Shown here piece by piece: positions 19,957 through 25,761 of a stretch of DNA of 25,761 nt. A program made the position numbers and the translations under genes. The notes beneath the pieces were generated by a model that worked only from the letters and a program-made list of their open reading frames with translations, did no database searches and was not told where the DNA came from. Where the stretch lies: positions 1 through 25,761 of the IMG/VR virus record IMGVR_UViG_3300048124_000032. The stretch is one strand, 5' to 3'. The stretch's first letter is position 1, and each line of letters opens with the position of its first letter. The stretch is from a virus.

Positions 19957-22007
19957 AAGTCGTTTAATAGTTCTATGTTGCTTTCTCCTGTTAGTAGGTT
20001 TGTGCTTATGCTGTTTATTTTGTATTGGTTTCCTGCTACTATAAACCTATCCCCTAGACCATAGTTAAGTAAGATACGCATAGGTAAATATGCCTTTAGC
20101 TTTGTTAGTCTTTGCTTGGTGTTAAATACACTTGCTATGTAGTTAGAATAATAAACAGAAAACAATGTGTCTGCAAAATCCGTATCTCCTGACCATTCAC
20201 TTGCTTCCCTATTGAAGTTTAGTTGAAAGTCATTAGTAGCTGAATTGTTGCTTACGCTATTAAAGGGTAGGTTTACTGATGTTAAGTTTTTGTGGCTTGT
20301 AGCTACGTTATCATCGTTTACAGCATCAACAAAAGAGATATCCCCTGTACTAACTAGGATAGGGTAAAACAATAAAGGACTACCTAAATAAGCATTTTGG
20401 CTTTTATCTACGTTATACCCCCATTGTATGTTTAACTGTGAACCATCATCAGCATCATTTAAACGCTCATATAGTAAATGACCAAACGGTAATTCAACCT
20501 TATATAATTGCCCTGCTAATGCTGTTTCTCCTGCATTGTAGGATATCTTACCCCAATCCCTGTTGTTTAGTTCTCCAAACTTATTAGCTAAAAAAGTCTT
20601 TGTGTCTTTAAACTTAAACTCTATTTCTCTATACGGAAGTGCTACATCTACCTTGCTACTATTCACATCTACAAACTCTGTTATGTCGTATGTGTCTGTG
20701 CCTGTATAGAAGTCATCTAATGGCTTTACTTGTATTACACCGTTTACCACAAAGGCAGTAAGATTAAACGTCTTAAATAGCCCTGTAAGAAAGTCTAGTA
20801 TTTTAATATCAGGCATTTGCTTATTTACGTTAAATGTAAATATTGCGGTGGTAGTATAAGTACCTGTTCCTTCTTGAAATTGAACAGCAGGTTCTTGTGG
20901 TTCTTGATATATTAAATCCCAAACGATATTAGAAAATGTAATAGCTTCTGATGCTGTTATAAATACTGTATAATCTCCATCTCCTATTTCAAAATCTCCT
21001 GCATCTCCATCTGCTGTGTGGTTTCCCGTTATGTCTGTTTCATTGTAAATACTTTGACCATCTTTAAATATTTCTACACTATAAGATACCGCACTTGTTG
21101 TGTTTAATTGTAGATGAAATCTTGAATAATAGTTATCAGGAATGCCTAAATCTACTATTAATGTTGTGGCTGTTATTCTCACTAAAGTTGGTGCAGGGAA
21201 GGGTGTAGGTGTCCAACCATCTACTTGTGTTTCAAACAATGCTGTGCTTCCTGATAAATCTTCTACCTTACCACTTTTCCTGTGAAGCCACATAAATAAA
21301 TGGTCAAACTCCTCTAGGCTTGTGTTCTTAAAAAAATCGCTAGAGAAAGATAGACCAAAGTCTGTTTCTATTTGCTCTATAATTTTATTAACTCGTATAG
21401 CGTATTTTAACTCGTTCCACTTTACTCCGTGTACGTGCTGACCACCACCACTATGATAATGTAAATCCCCACTATCAGCTACATCGCTTGCTGTATCGCT
21501 ATCATAAAACAATCTTTGACTGTGAGTTATTAATGGTGCTATAATATGATTGCTACTGCTCTCTGCTGTTGTTAGTTTACTTTCAACTGTTGCTTCATCA
21601 TACGTTAGATTGTATGCCGATAAATCTAGGTCTGATAGTTTCTTTTCTCCTAGTTTGTCTTTAAGGTCTACTATATCTCCAAAGAATGTAATCCTGTATG
21701 TGTGTGCTTTGTTTCCTTTTAAATCAACTCCTTCTAGTTTTATCTTACCTGTTCTAAATGGTATGTTGTTTAGTTCAATAGTAGCTACTACTTTTTTACG
21801 TGCATCAAAACCATTTGTAATATCAAAGTTATAGTAGTGCTTGAATATCTTGTTGTTGGTTTTAGAAGCAGGTACACTAAAAGATTGTGTAAAGGCAGTA
21901 AACACCTTATCAATGTCTTTTACATTTTGGATGCTGTCAGTTATTGTAACACTTTCGTCTTTGAATAACTCAAGCCTTTGCCCTTCTATGTATAGTTGTA
22001 TAATCAC
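19953..22007 (-). CDS. large tail-tip/baseplate-like protein, 684 aa
   Basis: The start is GTG at 22007 (overlap TAGTG with the previous gene). Residues 1-135 (QLYIEGQRLELFKDESVTIT, AFTQSFSVPASKTNNKIF, GKIKLEGVDLKGNKAHTYRI) form a beta-rich domain like those in tail hub proteins. SVPAS followed by a helix-strand unit is frequent in Bacteroidota phage tail proteins. About 260-380 is a beta-sandwich (TTSAVSYSVEIFKDGQSIYN), possibly a carbohydrate-binding insertion. The C-terminal part (DIKILDFLTGLFKTFNLTAF, VKPLDDFYTGTDTYDITEFV, then LGDRFIVAGNQYKINSISTN) looks like a hub/OB-type barrel. A Tal-like role is inferred. Confidence 0.65.
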   Translation of the reverse strand: MIIQLYIEGQRLELFKDESVTITDSIQNVKDIDKVFTAFTQSFSVPASKTNNKIFKHYYNFDITNGFDARKKVVATIELNNIPFRTGKIKLEGVDLKGNKAHTYRITFFGDIVDLKDKLGEKKLSDLDLSAYNLTYDEATVESKLTTAESSSNHIIAPLITHSQRLFYDSDTASDVADSGDLHYHSGGGQHVHGVKWNELKYAIRVNKIIEQIETDFGLSFSSDFFKNTSLEEFDHLFMWLHRKSGKVEDLSGSTALFETQVDGWTPTPFPAPTLVRITATTLIVDLGIPDNYYSRFHLQLNTTSAVSYSVEIFKDGQSIYNETDITGNHTADGDAGDFEIGDGDYTVFITASEAITFSNIVWDLIYQEPQEPAVQFQEGTGTYTTTAIFTFNVNKQMPDIKILDFLTGLFKTFNLTAFVVNGVIQVKPLDDFYTGTDTYDITEFVDVNSSKVDVALPYREIEFKFKDTKTFLANKFGELNNRDWGKISYNAGETALAGQLYKVELPFGHLLYERLNDADDGSQLNIQWGYNVDKSQNAYLGSPLLFYPILVSTGDISFVDAVNDDNVATSHKNLTSVNLPFNSVSNNSATNDFQLNFNREASEWSGDTDFADTLFSVYYSNYIASVFNTKQRLTKLKAYLPMRILLNYGLGDRFIVAGNQYKINSISTNLLTGESNIELLNDL

Positions 22008-23179
22008 TATCTTACTGTGTTTATCTTGTCAAAAGCATAATCAAAGTCTACTGTGTATTGTACAAGTCTATCGTTAAGGCTTGTCTTATATGTTACACTT
22101 TGTGTCTTTGGTATTACTGCTAATACTGTTTCTAGGTTGTTGCTATCAGGAGCAGGATTGTCTAGTCTAGTAAGCCATACTTGCTCTGACATCATAAGCT
22201 GTTTTATTACTTCGTTGTAATCTTCTGATAGATAATTAGTGTTTAGTGTGATGCTTTCTTTTCCTAGTTTGTTGTATTGTGCTACTTGTGGTTTGTAGGT
22301 GTCGTATGTTAGTGTACCAAAGTCTACTGCATTTGCCTTGTAGGTTTCTCCTGTGGTGTTAAGGCTCTCTATGCTTTTAAGGCTAAAGTACATATCCTGT
22401 AATGCGCCAAACTTATTTATGAATGTAACTTTGTAAGGCTCATACTTTGAGCAAGGCTCTGTGCTTATTTTAACGACTTCTGTGCTACTAGCAGAGTTAA
22501 TGTATAGTTCATCTACCAAGCCTATGTCTACGCTGTCTAAAAACGCATCTAAAAGGCTATTGTCCTCTAACGTACCGCTATCCGCTAATACTCTTTCTTT
22601 GTAGCTGTCCGTATTGTCTGCGCCTGATACTGTGATGTATTCTATTTGTCCGTTTGTATTTGTGCTGCTACTTACTGCTTGTACTCGCTTTACTTCTCCT
22701 TTGTATAAAAAAGATACACTACTTGTGTCCTCTGTAAAGACAGGTACTCGTACGTTTTGGTCATCAGGTCTGAATATTTTGTAATTACTTTGTAAGTACG
22801 TTCTGCTTAATTCGGTGTTAATACCATCTTCAAAATACCCATAACCATCAAGGGCTATATAGTCTGTGCTTGTTGTGCCTAAACTAGAACCACCGCCATT
22901 GGTAGCATCAAACATTTCTATATCAGCTTCAACCCATACGGTTTGGCTATCGTACTCCCCATCAAATTCAATGTCTAGGTAATCCCTTACAAGTTCTGCA
23001 ATCTCAAACACAACATAGTTATTGCTGCTTATTTCGTTTTTAGTTATTGTGTATTTTGCTGTTCCCTTGTCTGTTGTGAATGTTCCTGTGTATATGAATA
23101 GTTCCAAAGTAGCTGATGCTAAACTAGCATTACTTGCTTTTATATAATACGGACTTCTTACGTTTATTTTAGTTGCCAC
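22007..23179 (-). CDS. distal tail/baseplate-like protein, 390 aa
   Basis: Beta-rich. The N-terminal domain (INVRSPYYIKASNASLASAT, ELVRDYLDIEFDGEYDSQTV, WVEADIEMFDATNGG) is followed by a middle part with YGYFEDGINTELSRTYLQSN. The C-terminal galectin-like part (KYEPYKVTFINKFGALQDMY, ESITLNTNYLSEDYNEVIKQ, LMMSEQVWLTRLDNPAPDSN) ends in QYTVDFDYAFDKINTVR. The 'FINKFGALQD' strand and the 'LMMSEQVWL' helix resemble tail-tip proteins of flavobacterial phages as I recall them. Likely a Dit-like hub ring, next to the large tip protein. Starts 11 bases inside the preceding gene. Confidence 0.6.
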   Translation of the reverse strand: MATKINVRSPYYIKASNASLASATLELFIYTGTFTTDKGTAKYTITKNEISSNNYVVFEIAELVRDYLDIEFDGEYDSQTVWVEADIEMFDATNGGGSSLGTTSTDYIALDGYGYFEDGINTELSRTYLQSNYKIFRPDDQNVRVPVFTEDTSSVSFLYKGEVKRVQAVSSSTNTNGQIEYITVSGADNTDSYKERVLADSGTLEDNSLLDAFLDSVDIGLVDELYINSASSTEVVKISTEPCSKYEPYKVTFINKFGALQDMYFSLKSIESLNTTGETYKANAVDFGTLTYDTYKPQVAQYNKLGKESITLNTNYLSEDYNEVIKQLMMSEQVWLTRLDNPAPDSNNLETVLAVIPKTQSVTYKTSLNDRLVQYTVDFDYAFDKINTVR

Positions 23180-23735
23180 TTGTTGCTGATGTTAAAAATT
23201 CTTCTAAATCTAATTTATACGCATCTACTAACTCTTTTGGTAGTTTGTCAAATGCTTGTTCGAAACTCTTTGTAAAAAAATTAGTAGGTGTGATACCTCT
23301 GTTGTATATATTCTTTGCTATAACATATCCTAAACTCTGATAGTTACCCTTTGCGTATTTACCATTACTATCTCTAAATCTTATCCTTTTAGCTTTAGCC
23401 CACACACCCATCCTTTTAGCAAACTGTGCGAAAGTACCACTACTGCTGCCTGTACCAAATCTATATGGAGAGTTAGGTGCTTGTTGCCCTGTTTTTTTTG
23501 CATTAGGAGATACCTTACTTGGGTTCTTACCCTTTACACCCTTATCCTGATACATACCATATTCTTCCATAAGGAATTTAAGTATGAACATATTACCTGC
23601 TACTGTTAGGTCAAAATCTAAACTATTGTATAGCTTCTTATTATAATTGCTCTTACCTTTAGTTAAGCGTGTCCTAGATTGCTGTATAACTCTCTTGGCA
23701 AACCCCCTCAATATATCCTCTGTATTGTCTAGCAT
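23169..23735 (-). CDS. putative tail-completion (HK97 gp10-like) protein, 188 aa
   Basis: A basic helical protein. LRGFAKRVIQQSRTRLTKGK opens it, then a strand with MFILKFLMEEYGMYQDKGVK, where a conserved-looking 'YG.YqD.GvkG' turn resembles the gp10/gp64 tail-completion fold. GYVIAKNIYNRGITPTNFFT and SFEQAFDKLP close it, typical for proteins that cap the tail terminator ring. Order after the 155-aa gene and before the tail-tip proteins agrees. Overlaps on both sides (7 and 11 bases). Confidence 0.6.
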   Translation of the reverse strand: MLDNTEDILRGFAKRVIQQSRTRLTKGKSNYNKKLYNSLDFDLTVAGNMFILKFLMEEYGMYQDKGVKGKNPSKVSPNAKKTGQQAPNSPYRFGTGSSSGTFAQFAKRMGVWAKAKRIRFRDSNGKYAKGNYQSLGYVIAKNIYNRGITPTNFFTKSFEQAFDKLPKELVDAYKLDLEEFLTSATSGN

Positions 23736-24196
23736 AGGTATATGTCGTTAGGTATGGTTATGTCAAAGGTTGTAGACCATCCTGCTAATTCGTTCTCAAA
23801 CCTGTCATAGAAAGGCTCACAGCTAGGGTCGCTATCTAAAGAGTACACATCACTAACGTCAGCTTGTCTTAATAAACCAAACAATCTATTTAAAACTGCT
23901 AGTTGTGTGTTAAGCACATCTTGCTCGTTATTGTTACCTATAAATATGTCTGTTGTTTCTTCTTTGCTAAAGTCTACTATATCCATAGCTAGGACTGTGA
24001 TGTTGAACCTAATTACTTGTTCTTGTATGGTTGCGCTGTTTATAATAACGTGCGACAATGGGAATATAGTTTGCTTGGATAAGTCTATCTCTGTTAAGTC
24101 TCCTGTTGTAACTGTATTGACATTTTCATCCAATAGTAGTTGGTCTTTTATAGTTTGCGTGATTAGGTAAAAACCTCTTACTGCTGTATTAGCCAT
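23729..24196 (-). CDS. putative tail terminator / neck protein, 155 aa
   Basis: N-terminal helix LITQTIKDQLLLDENVNTVT, a strand QTIFPLSHVIINSATI, a central strand VIRFNITVLAMDIVDFSKEE, then a helix NNEQDVLNTQLAVLNRLFGL and a closing strand AGWSTTFDITIPNDIYLC. This helix-strand-helix-strand layout with the 'WSTTFDITIPND' end is shared by gpU/gp17-type tail terminators. It starts 8 bases inside the chaperone extension frame. Assignment by fold pattern and position only. Confidence 0.55.
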   Translation of the reverse strand: MANTAVRGFYLITQTIKDQLLLDENVNTVTTGDLTEIDLSKQTIFPLSHVIINSATIQEQVIRFNITVLAMDIVDFSKEETTDIFIGNNNEQDVLNTQLAVLNRLFGLLRQADVSDVYSLDSDPSCEPFYDRFENELAGWSTTFDITIPNDIYLC

Positions 24197-24498
24197 TTCT
24201 TTTAATTCTTTTTGCTTCTAACTCGTTTTTCTCTTTCATAAACTCTAATGCGTATAAACACTCGTGCATATTTAGTTTAGTGATATTTTCAAATCTTGTA
24301 ACGTCTCCTTGAGCCAATCCGAATATTGATTGATACCAACCCCACTTTGCTCCAAAGTTTGCTTCTGTTGAGAGGTCATTTCCTCCTTGAGTGAATAGTC
24401 CATCATAACCTGACACAATTCGCTCCCTAAATTGTAAAAAAAAACAATAGAACCTAGTACAACTCCTAAAGGCATATGCTTGTACTCTAAAGCATCTT
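24189..24498 (-). CDS. overlapping -1 frame of the tail chaperone (GT-like extension)
   Basis: The frame is open from 24498 to 24189 without an ATG; a GTG at 24416 could start a 75-aa protein (GYDGLFTQGGNDLSTEANFG, AKWGWYQSIFGLAQGDVTRF, then NMHECLYALEFMKEKNELEA). The coding look of this part is convincing. It lies in the -1 frame of the chaperone gene and is joined to it by the T-run at 24436-24444. A fusion would be about 242 residues (160 from the first frame, 82 from this one). In lambda-type phages a T domain fused to G is needed for tape-measure assembly. A stand-alone GTG gene is the alternative. Confidence 0.7.
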
Positions 24499-24916
24499 TA
24501 GCTTCGTATGGCTCTATGTTATATAATTTATCGTATTTGCCCTGTACGGGTCTGTAAAGGACTGCCATAGCTTTCTCTATGTTATCCCAATCTCCCAAGT
24601 ATGTATCTATGTCTATGTATTCCCCAAAAGACATATTGTCTAGGTTAGGTATAAAGCCATAGCGTTTACCATCTAGTTTAAACTCTCTTGTTAGTGCAGG
24701 AGTTTCATCAAACATCTTTGTGAGCGTTGCTACTATTGTTTGTATGTCAGCAGCTTTTATGTTTCTTACAACTTTGTCAGGTACATTACAAAATATAGTA
24801 ACCATTTTTAAGGCTACTTGATTTTCAGTTAAGTTTTCAGGTAGCTTTAGATACTGTTGGTATTGCCCTAGTGTTATCTCGTTAAGACTTGTAGGTACGT
24901 TTAATTCATACTTCAT
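24272..24916 (-). CDS. tail assembly chaperone (G-like), 214 aa
   Basis: The ATG at 24916 is preceded by GTTATATTTAT, the late start-site element; an earlier in-frame start at 25012 would cross the terminator and is rejected. The first segment (NVPTSLNEITLGQYQQYLKL) resembles a tail-chaperone opening of Bacteroidota phages as I recall them. It has a mid part TKMFDETPALTREFKLDGKR and YGFIPNLDNMSFGEYIDIDT, and ends with LKETLQDLKISLN. It would bind the tape measure during tail-tube polymerisation. The second frame overlaps its last 54 codons. Confidence 0.68.
   Translation of the reverse strand: MKYELNVPTSLNEITLGQYQQYLKLPENLTENQVALKMVTIFCNVPDKVVRNIKAADIQTIVATLTKMFDETPALTREFKLDGKRYGFIPNLDNMSFGEYIDIDTYLGDWDNIEKAMAVLYRPVQGKYDKLYNIEPYEAKDALEYKHMPLGVVLGSIVFFYNLGSELCQVMMDYSLKEEMTSQQKQTLEQSGVGINQYSDWLKETLQDLKISLN
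24436..24444 (-). promoter_or_regulatory. candidate -1 ribosomal frameshift site (T TTT TTT)
   Basis: The minus strand reads GTT TTT TTT TAC in the chaperone frame: nine T, containing the slippery heptamer T TTT TTT in the correct register. After slipping -1 the ribosome reads TTA CAA TTT AGG GAG into the frame that encodes the T-like extension, with no stop. Confidence 0.65.
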
Positions 24917-24928
24917 ATAAATATAACG
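24914..24928 (-). promoter_or_regulatory. late start-site element GTTATATTTATATG
   Basis: CGTTATATTTATATG forms the start of the chaperone gene, about 26 bases after the T-run of the terminator at 24954-24977, so a transcript start is expected in this interval. Confidence 0.6.
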
Positions 24929-24953
24929 TATATAAAGCAGGTTTTTAGGAAAT

Positions 24954-24977
24954 AAAAAAAGGGCTATAAAAGCCCTC
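24954..24977 (-). terminator. strong Rho-independent terminator of the early small-gene block
   Basis: AGGGCT/AGCCCT stem (24960-24965 with 24971-24976) around a 5-base ATAAA loop; seven T follow on the minus strand (24960-24954). The stop codon of the 50-aa gene (24964-24966) lies inside the stem. Confidence 0.88.
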
Positions 24978-25116
24978 TGTAAAATTCTTGTGTTCTGTGT
25001 AGTAATTCCCACACTTTATAATCCTTGTCTTTAGGATGCCTAGCCTTTACGCTTATCCCTATGTCTGTGTGTATGTGAGTTATTATAACTCCTGTGTGTA
25101 GTTTATGTAGTTTCAT
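24964..25116 (-). CDS. small basic hypothetical protein, 50 aa
   Basis: The ATG at 25116 overlaps the upstream stop as ATGA; a longer in-frame start at 25152 lies inside the previous gene and is less likely. The sequence (MKLHKLHTGVIITHIHTDIG, then ISVKARHPKDKDYKVWELLH) is His/Lys-rich with a beta start. No known family. The coding end enters the terminator stem, so translating ribosomes could affect termination. Confidence 0.6.
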   Translation of the reverse strand: MKLHKLHTGVIITHIHTDIGISVKARHPKDKDYKVWELLHRTQEFYRGLL

Positions 25117-25241
25117 ATCTCCATTTGTTGTTCCCACAGTACAGGTGTCCAATCCTCAAAGGTTTCATTCCAATATACCTCTTGTACTATCTCTAGTTCT
25201 CCGTTCACTCTAAAGTGTTTGTTTCCTACTTCTACTATCAT
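25113..25241 (-). CDS. small acidic protein, 42 aa
   Basis: ATGA overlaps on both ends. A beta-rich, W-rich acidic peptide (MIVEVGNKHFRVNGELEIVQ, then EVYWNETFEDWTPVLWEQQM). No known family. Confidence 0.6.
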   Translation of the reverse strand: MIVEVGNKHFRVNGELEIVQEVYWNETFEDWTPVLWEQQMEI

Positions 25242-25354
25242 AACCCCATCCATTTATCTGCTGATGCACACAAATATACAAAAGTTCCTGCTATTGCAAA
25301 TGCACCTAAGTAGATGATGCAGTCAAATATAAAGTTTTCTATTTTACCTTTCAT
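25238..25354 (-). CDS. small single-TM protein, 38 aa
   Basis: MKGKIENFIFDCIIYLGAFA followed by IAGTFVYLCASADKWMGL: one membrane helix at about 8-29 with a basic N-terminus. It overlaps the upstream gene by 11 bases and the downstream one as ATGA. It belongs to a small-gene early block; an anti-host or superinfection role is a guess from type and position. Confidence 0.6.
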   Translation of the reverse strand: MKGKIENFIFDCIIYLGAFAIAGTFVYLCASADKWMGL

Positions 25355-25493
25355 AAGTTCTTGTCATTATTTTAGTGAATTTCCCTTTATGGTTTTTTAG
25401 TATCAACCTTTCAAGTAGTTTTTTATCATAACTATGCATAATAACTTTATTAAGTTTATCTAACACATAGTATTTCTCTATCTTACGTTTCAT
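25344..25493 (-). CDS. small very basic protein, 49 aa
   Basis: The ATG at 25493 is preceded by AAACAAACATT, the early start-site motif. The product is strongly basic (MKRKIEKYYVLDKLNKVIMH, then LLERLILKNHKGKFTKIMTR) and could bind nucleic acid. No family known. Confidence 0.6.
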   Translation of the reverse strand: MKRKIEKYYVLDKLNKVIMHSYDKKLLERLILKNHKGKFTKIMTRTYER

Positions 25494-25503
25494 AATGTTT
25501 GTT

Positions 25504-25707
25504 TTAAGAATTTAGATACATTGATAAAGAAACCCTTTGCGTATAGGTCATACCTTTTAAGTCTTGTATTTCTGTTTCAATGCATTCTTGCTTATGTAAA
25601 AGTTTATTATAATCAAGCGTCATTTCTTTCCCATCTCTTGCAAGGTCAATAAGTTTCCAAAAAATTCTTTTTTCCTCTTTTTGTAAATCTTCTAGTTCTG
25701 TTCTCAT
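25504..25707 (-). CDS. small coiled-coil protein, 67 aa, first gene of the block
   Basis: The ATG at 25707 is preceded by AATAACAAACATT and lies about 19 bases from the promoter box. The product is a charged helical hairpin (RTELEDLQKEEKRIFWKLID, then KLLHKQECIETEIQDLKGMT). No known family. Confidence 0.65.
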   Translation of the reverse strand: MRTELEDLQKEEKRIFWKLIDLARDGKEMTLDYNKLLHKQECIETEIQDLKGMTYTQRVSLSMYLNS

Positions 25708-25725
25708 AATGTTTGTTATTTGATG

Positions 25726-25757
25726 CTAATATATAAACTATATTTTAATTAACCAAA
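25726..25757 (-). promoter_or_regulatory. Bacteroidota-type promoter of the right-end early block
   Basis: Minus strand TTTG (complement of 25757-25754), 20-base spacer, TATATTAG (complement of 25733-25726), one base off TAnnTTTG. Shares AACATTTGGTTAAT with the plus-strand promoter at 6463. The window ends 4 bases upstream. Confidence 0.7.
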
Positions 25758-25761
25758 TGTT

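Noticed and set aside
24917-25012. Longer start for the tail chaperone at 25012 (adds 32 residues)
   Set aside because: The extension would cross the terminator hairpin at 24954-24977 and is hydrophobic and unlike the rest; the ATG at 24916 carries the late start-site block.
1-25761. tRNA genes, integrase, terminase or complete lysogeny module
   Set aside because: No cloverleaf sequence, recombinase catalytic pattern or terminase ATPase/nuclease motif was found; these may lie outside the window, so temperate or lytic life style is left open.

Overview
The window is a continuous, very gene-dense piece of a tailed double-stranded DNA phage genome (free phage or prophage) that most likely infects a member of the Bacteroidota, probably a flavobacterium. 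By eye the DNA is about two-thirds A+T. Genes overlap by 1-8 bases (ATGA, TAATG), start codons are mostly not preceded by Shine-Dalgarno sequences, and several promoters match the Bacteroidota pattern TTTG-N19/20-TAnnTTTG. All genes but one are on the minus strand, so the natural reading order runs from base 25761 to base 1. Both ends are cut, and no terminase or integrase is present.

Layout in transcription order. (1) 25757-24954: a promoter and five overlapping small early-type genes, closed by a strong terminator. (2) 24916-18092: tail genes, namely an overlapping chaperone pair with a candidate -1 frameshift at a run of nine T, two tail-completion/neck candidates, two large tail-tip/baseplate-like proteins, a small protein and the tape measure. 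(3) 18061-11652: head genes, namely a multi-module XkdF-like protease, two small conserved-looking proteins, an acidic scaffold, the HK97-type capsid protein, a tail-tube candidate, a beta-rich protein, a portal with a long C-terminal extension and a connector candidate. Terminators sit after the capsid and tube genes. (4) 11655-7657: a fibre and lysis block with an S74 chaperone-type fibre, a lectin-like fibre, an M15 peptidase, small membrane proteins and a 3TM holin. (5) 7656-7460: a very A+T-rich repeat tract leading into a promoter. (6) 7459-6712: an orphan gene, a 28-residue membrane peptide and NinG, ended by a bidirectional terminator that also faces the only plus-strand gene. (7) 6407-1: a replication, recombination and regulation operon containing an OB-like protein, a small protein with an SSB-type DLPF tip, a DnaB/RecA-fold ATPase, a DNA methyltransferase, a sigma-like factor, three PD-(D/E)XK-type nucleases, an HNH homing endonuclease and a protein built around the DnaA domain IV helix-turn-helix.

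The gene set describes a phage that makes its own ATPase, ssDNA-binding, nuclease and methylation functions, may redirect transcription with its own sigma-like factor, builds a siphovirus-type particle with a moderately short tail (577-residue tape measure), and lyses the host with an M15 endolysin plus holin. The most interesting signals are regulatory. One sequence block, GTTATAnTTATATG, is fused to the start codons of four late genes. Two TAnnTTTG boxes lie only 4 bases from a start codon, predicting leaderless mRNAs. A second start-site motif, ACAAACA(w)nATG, marks early-type genes.
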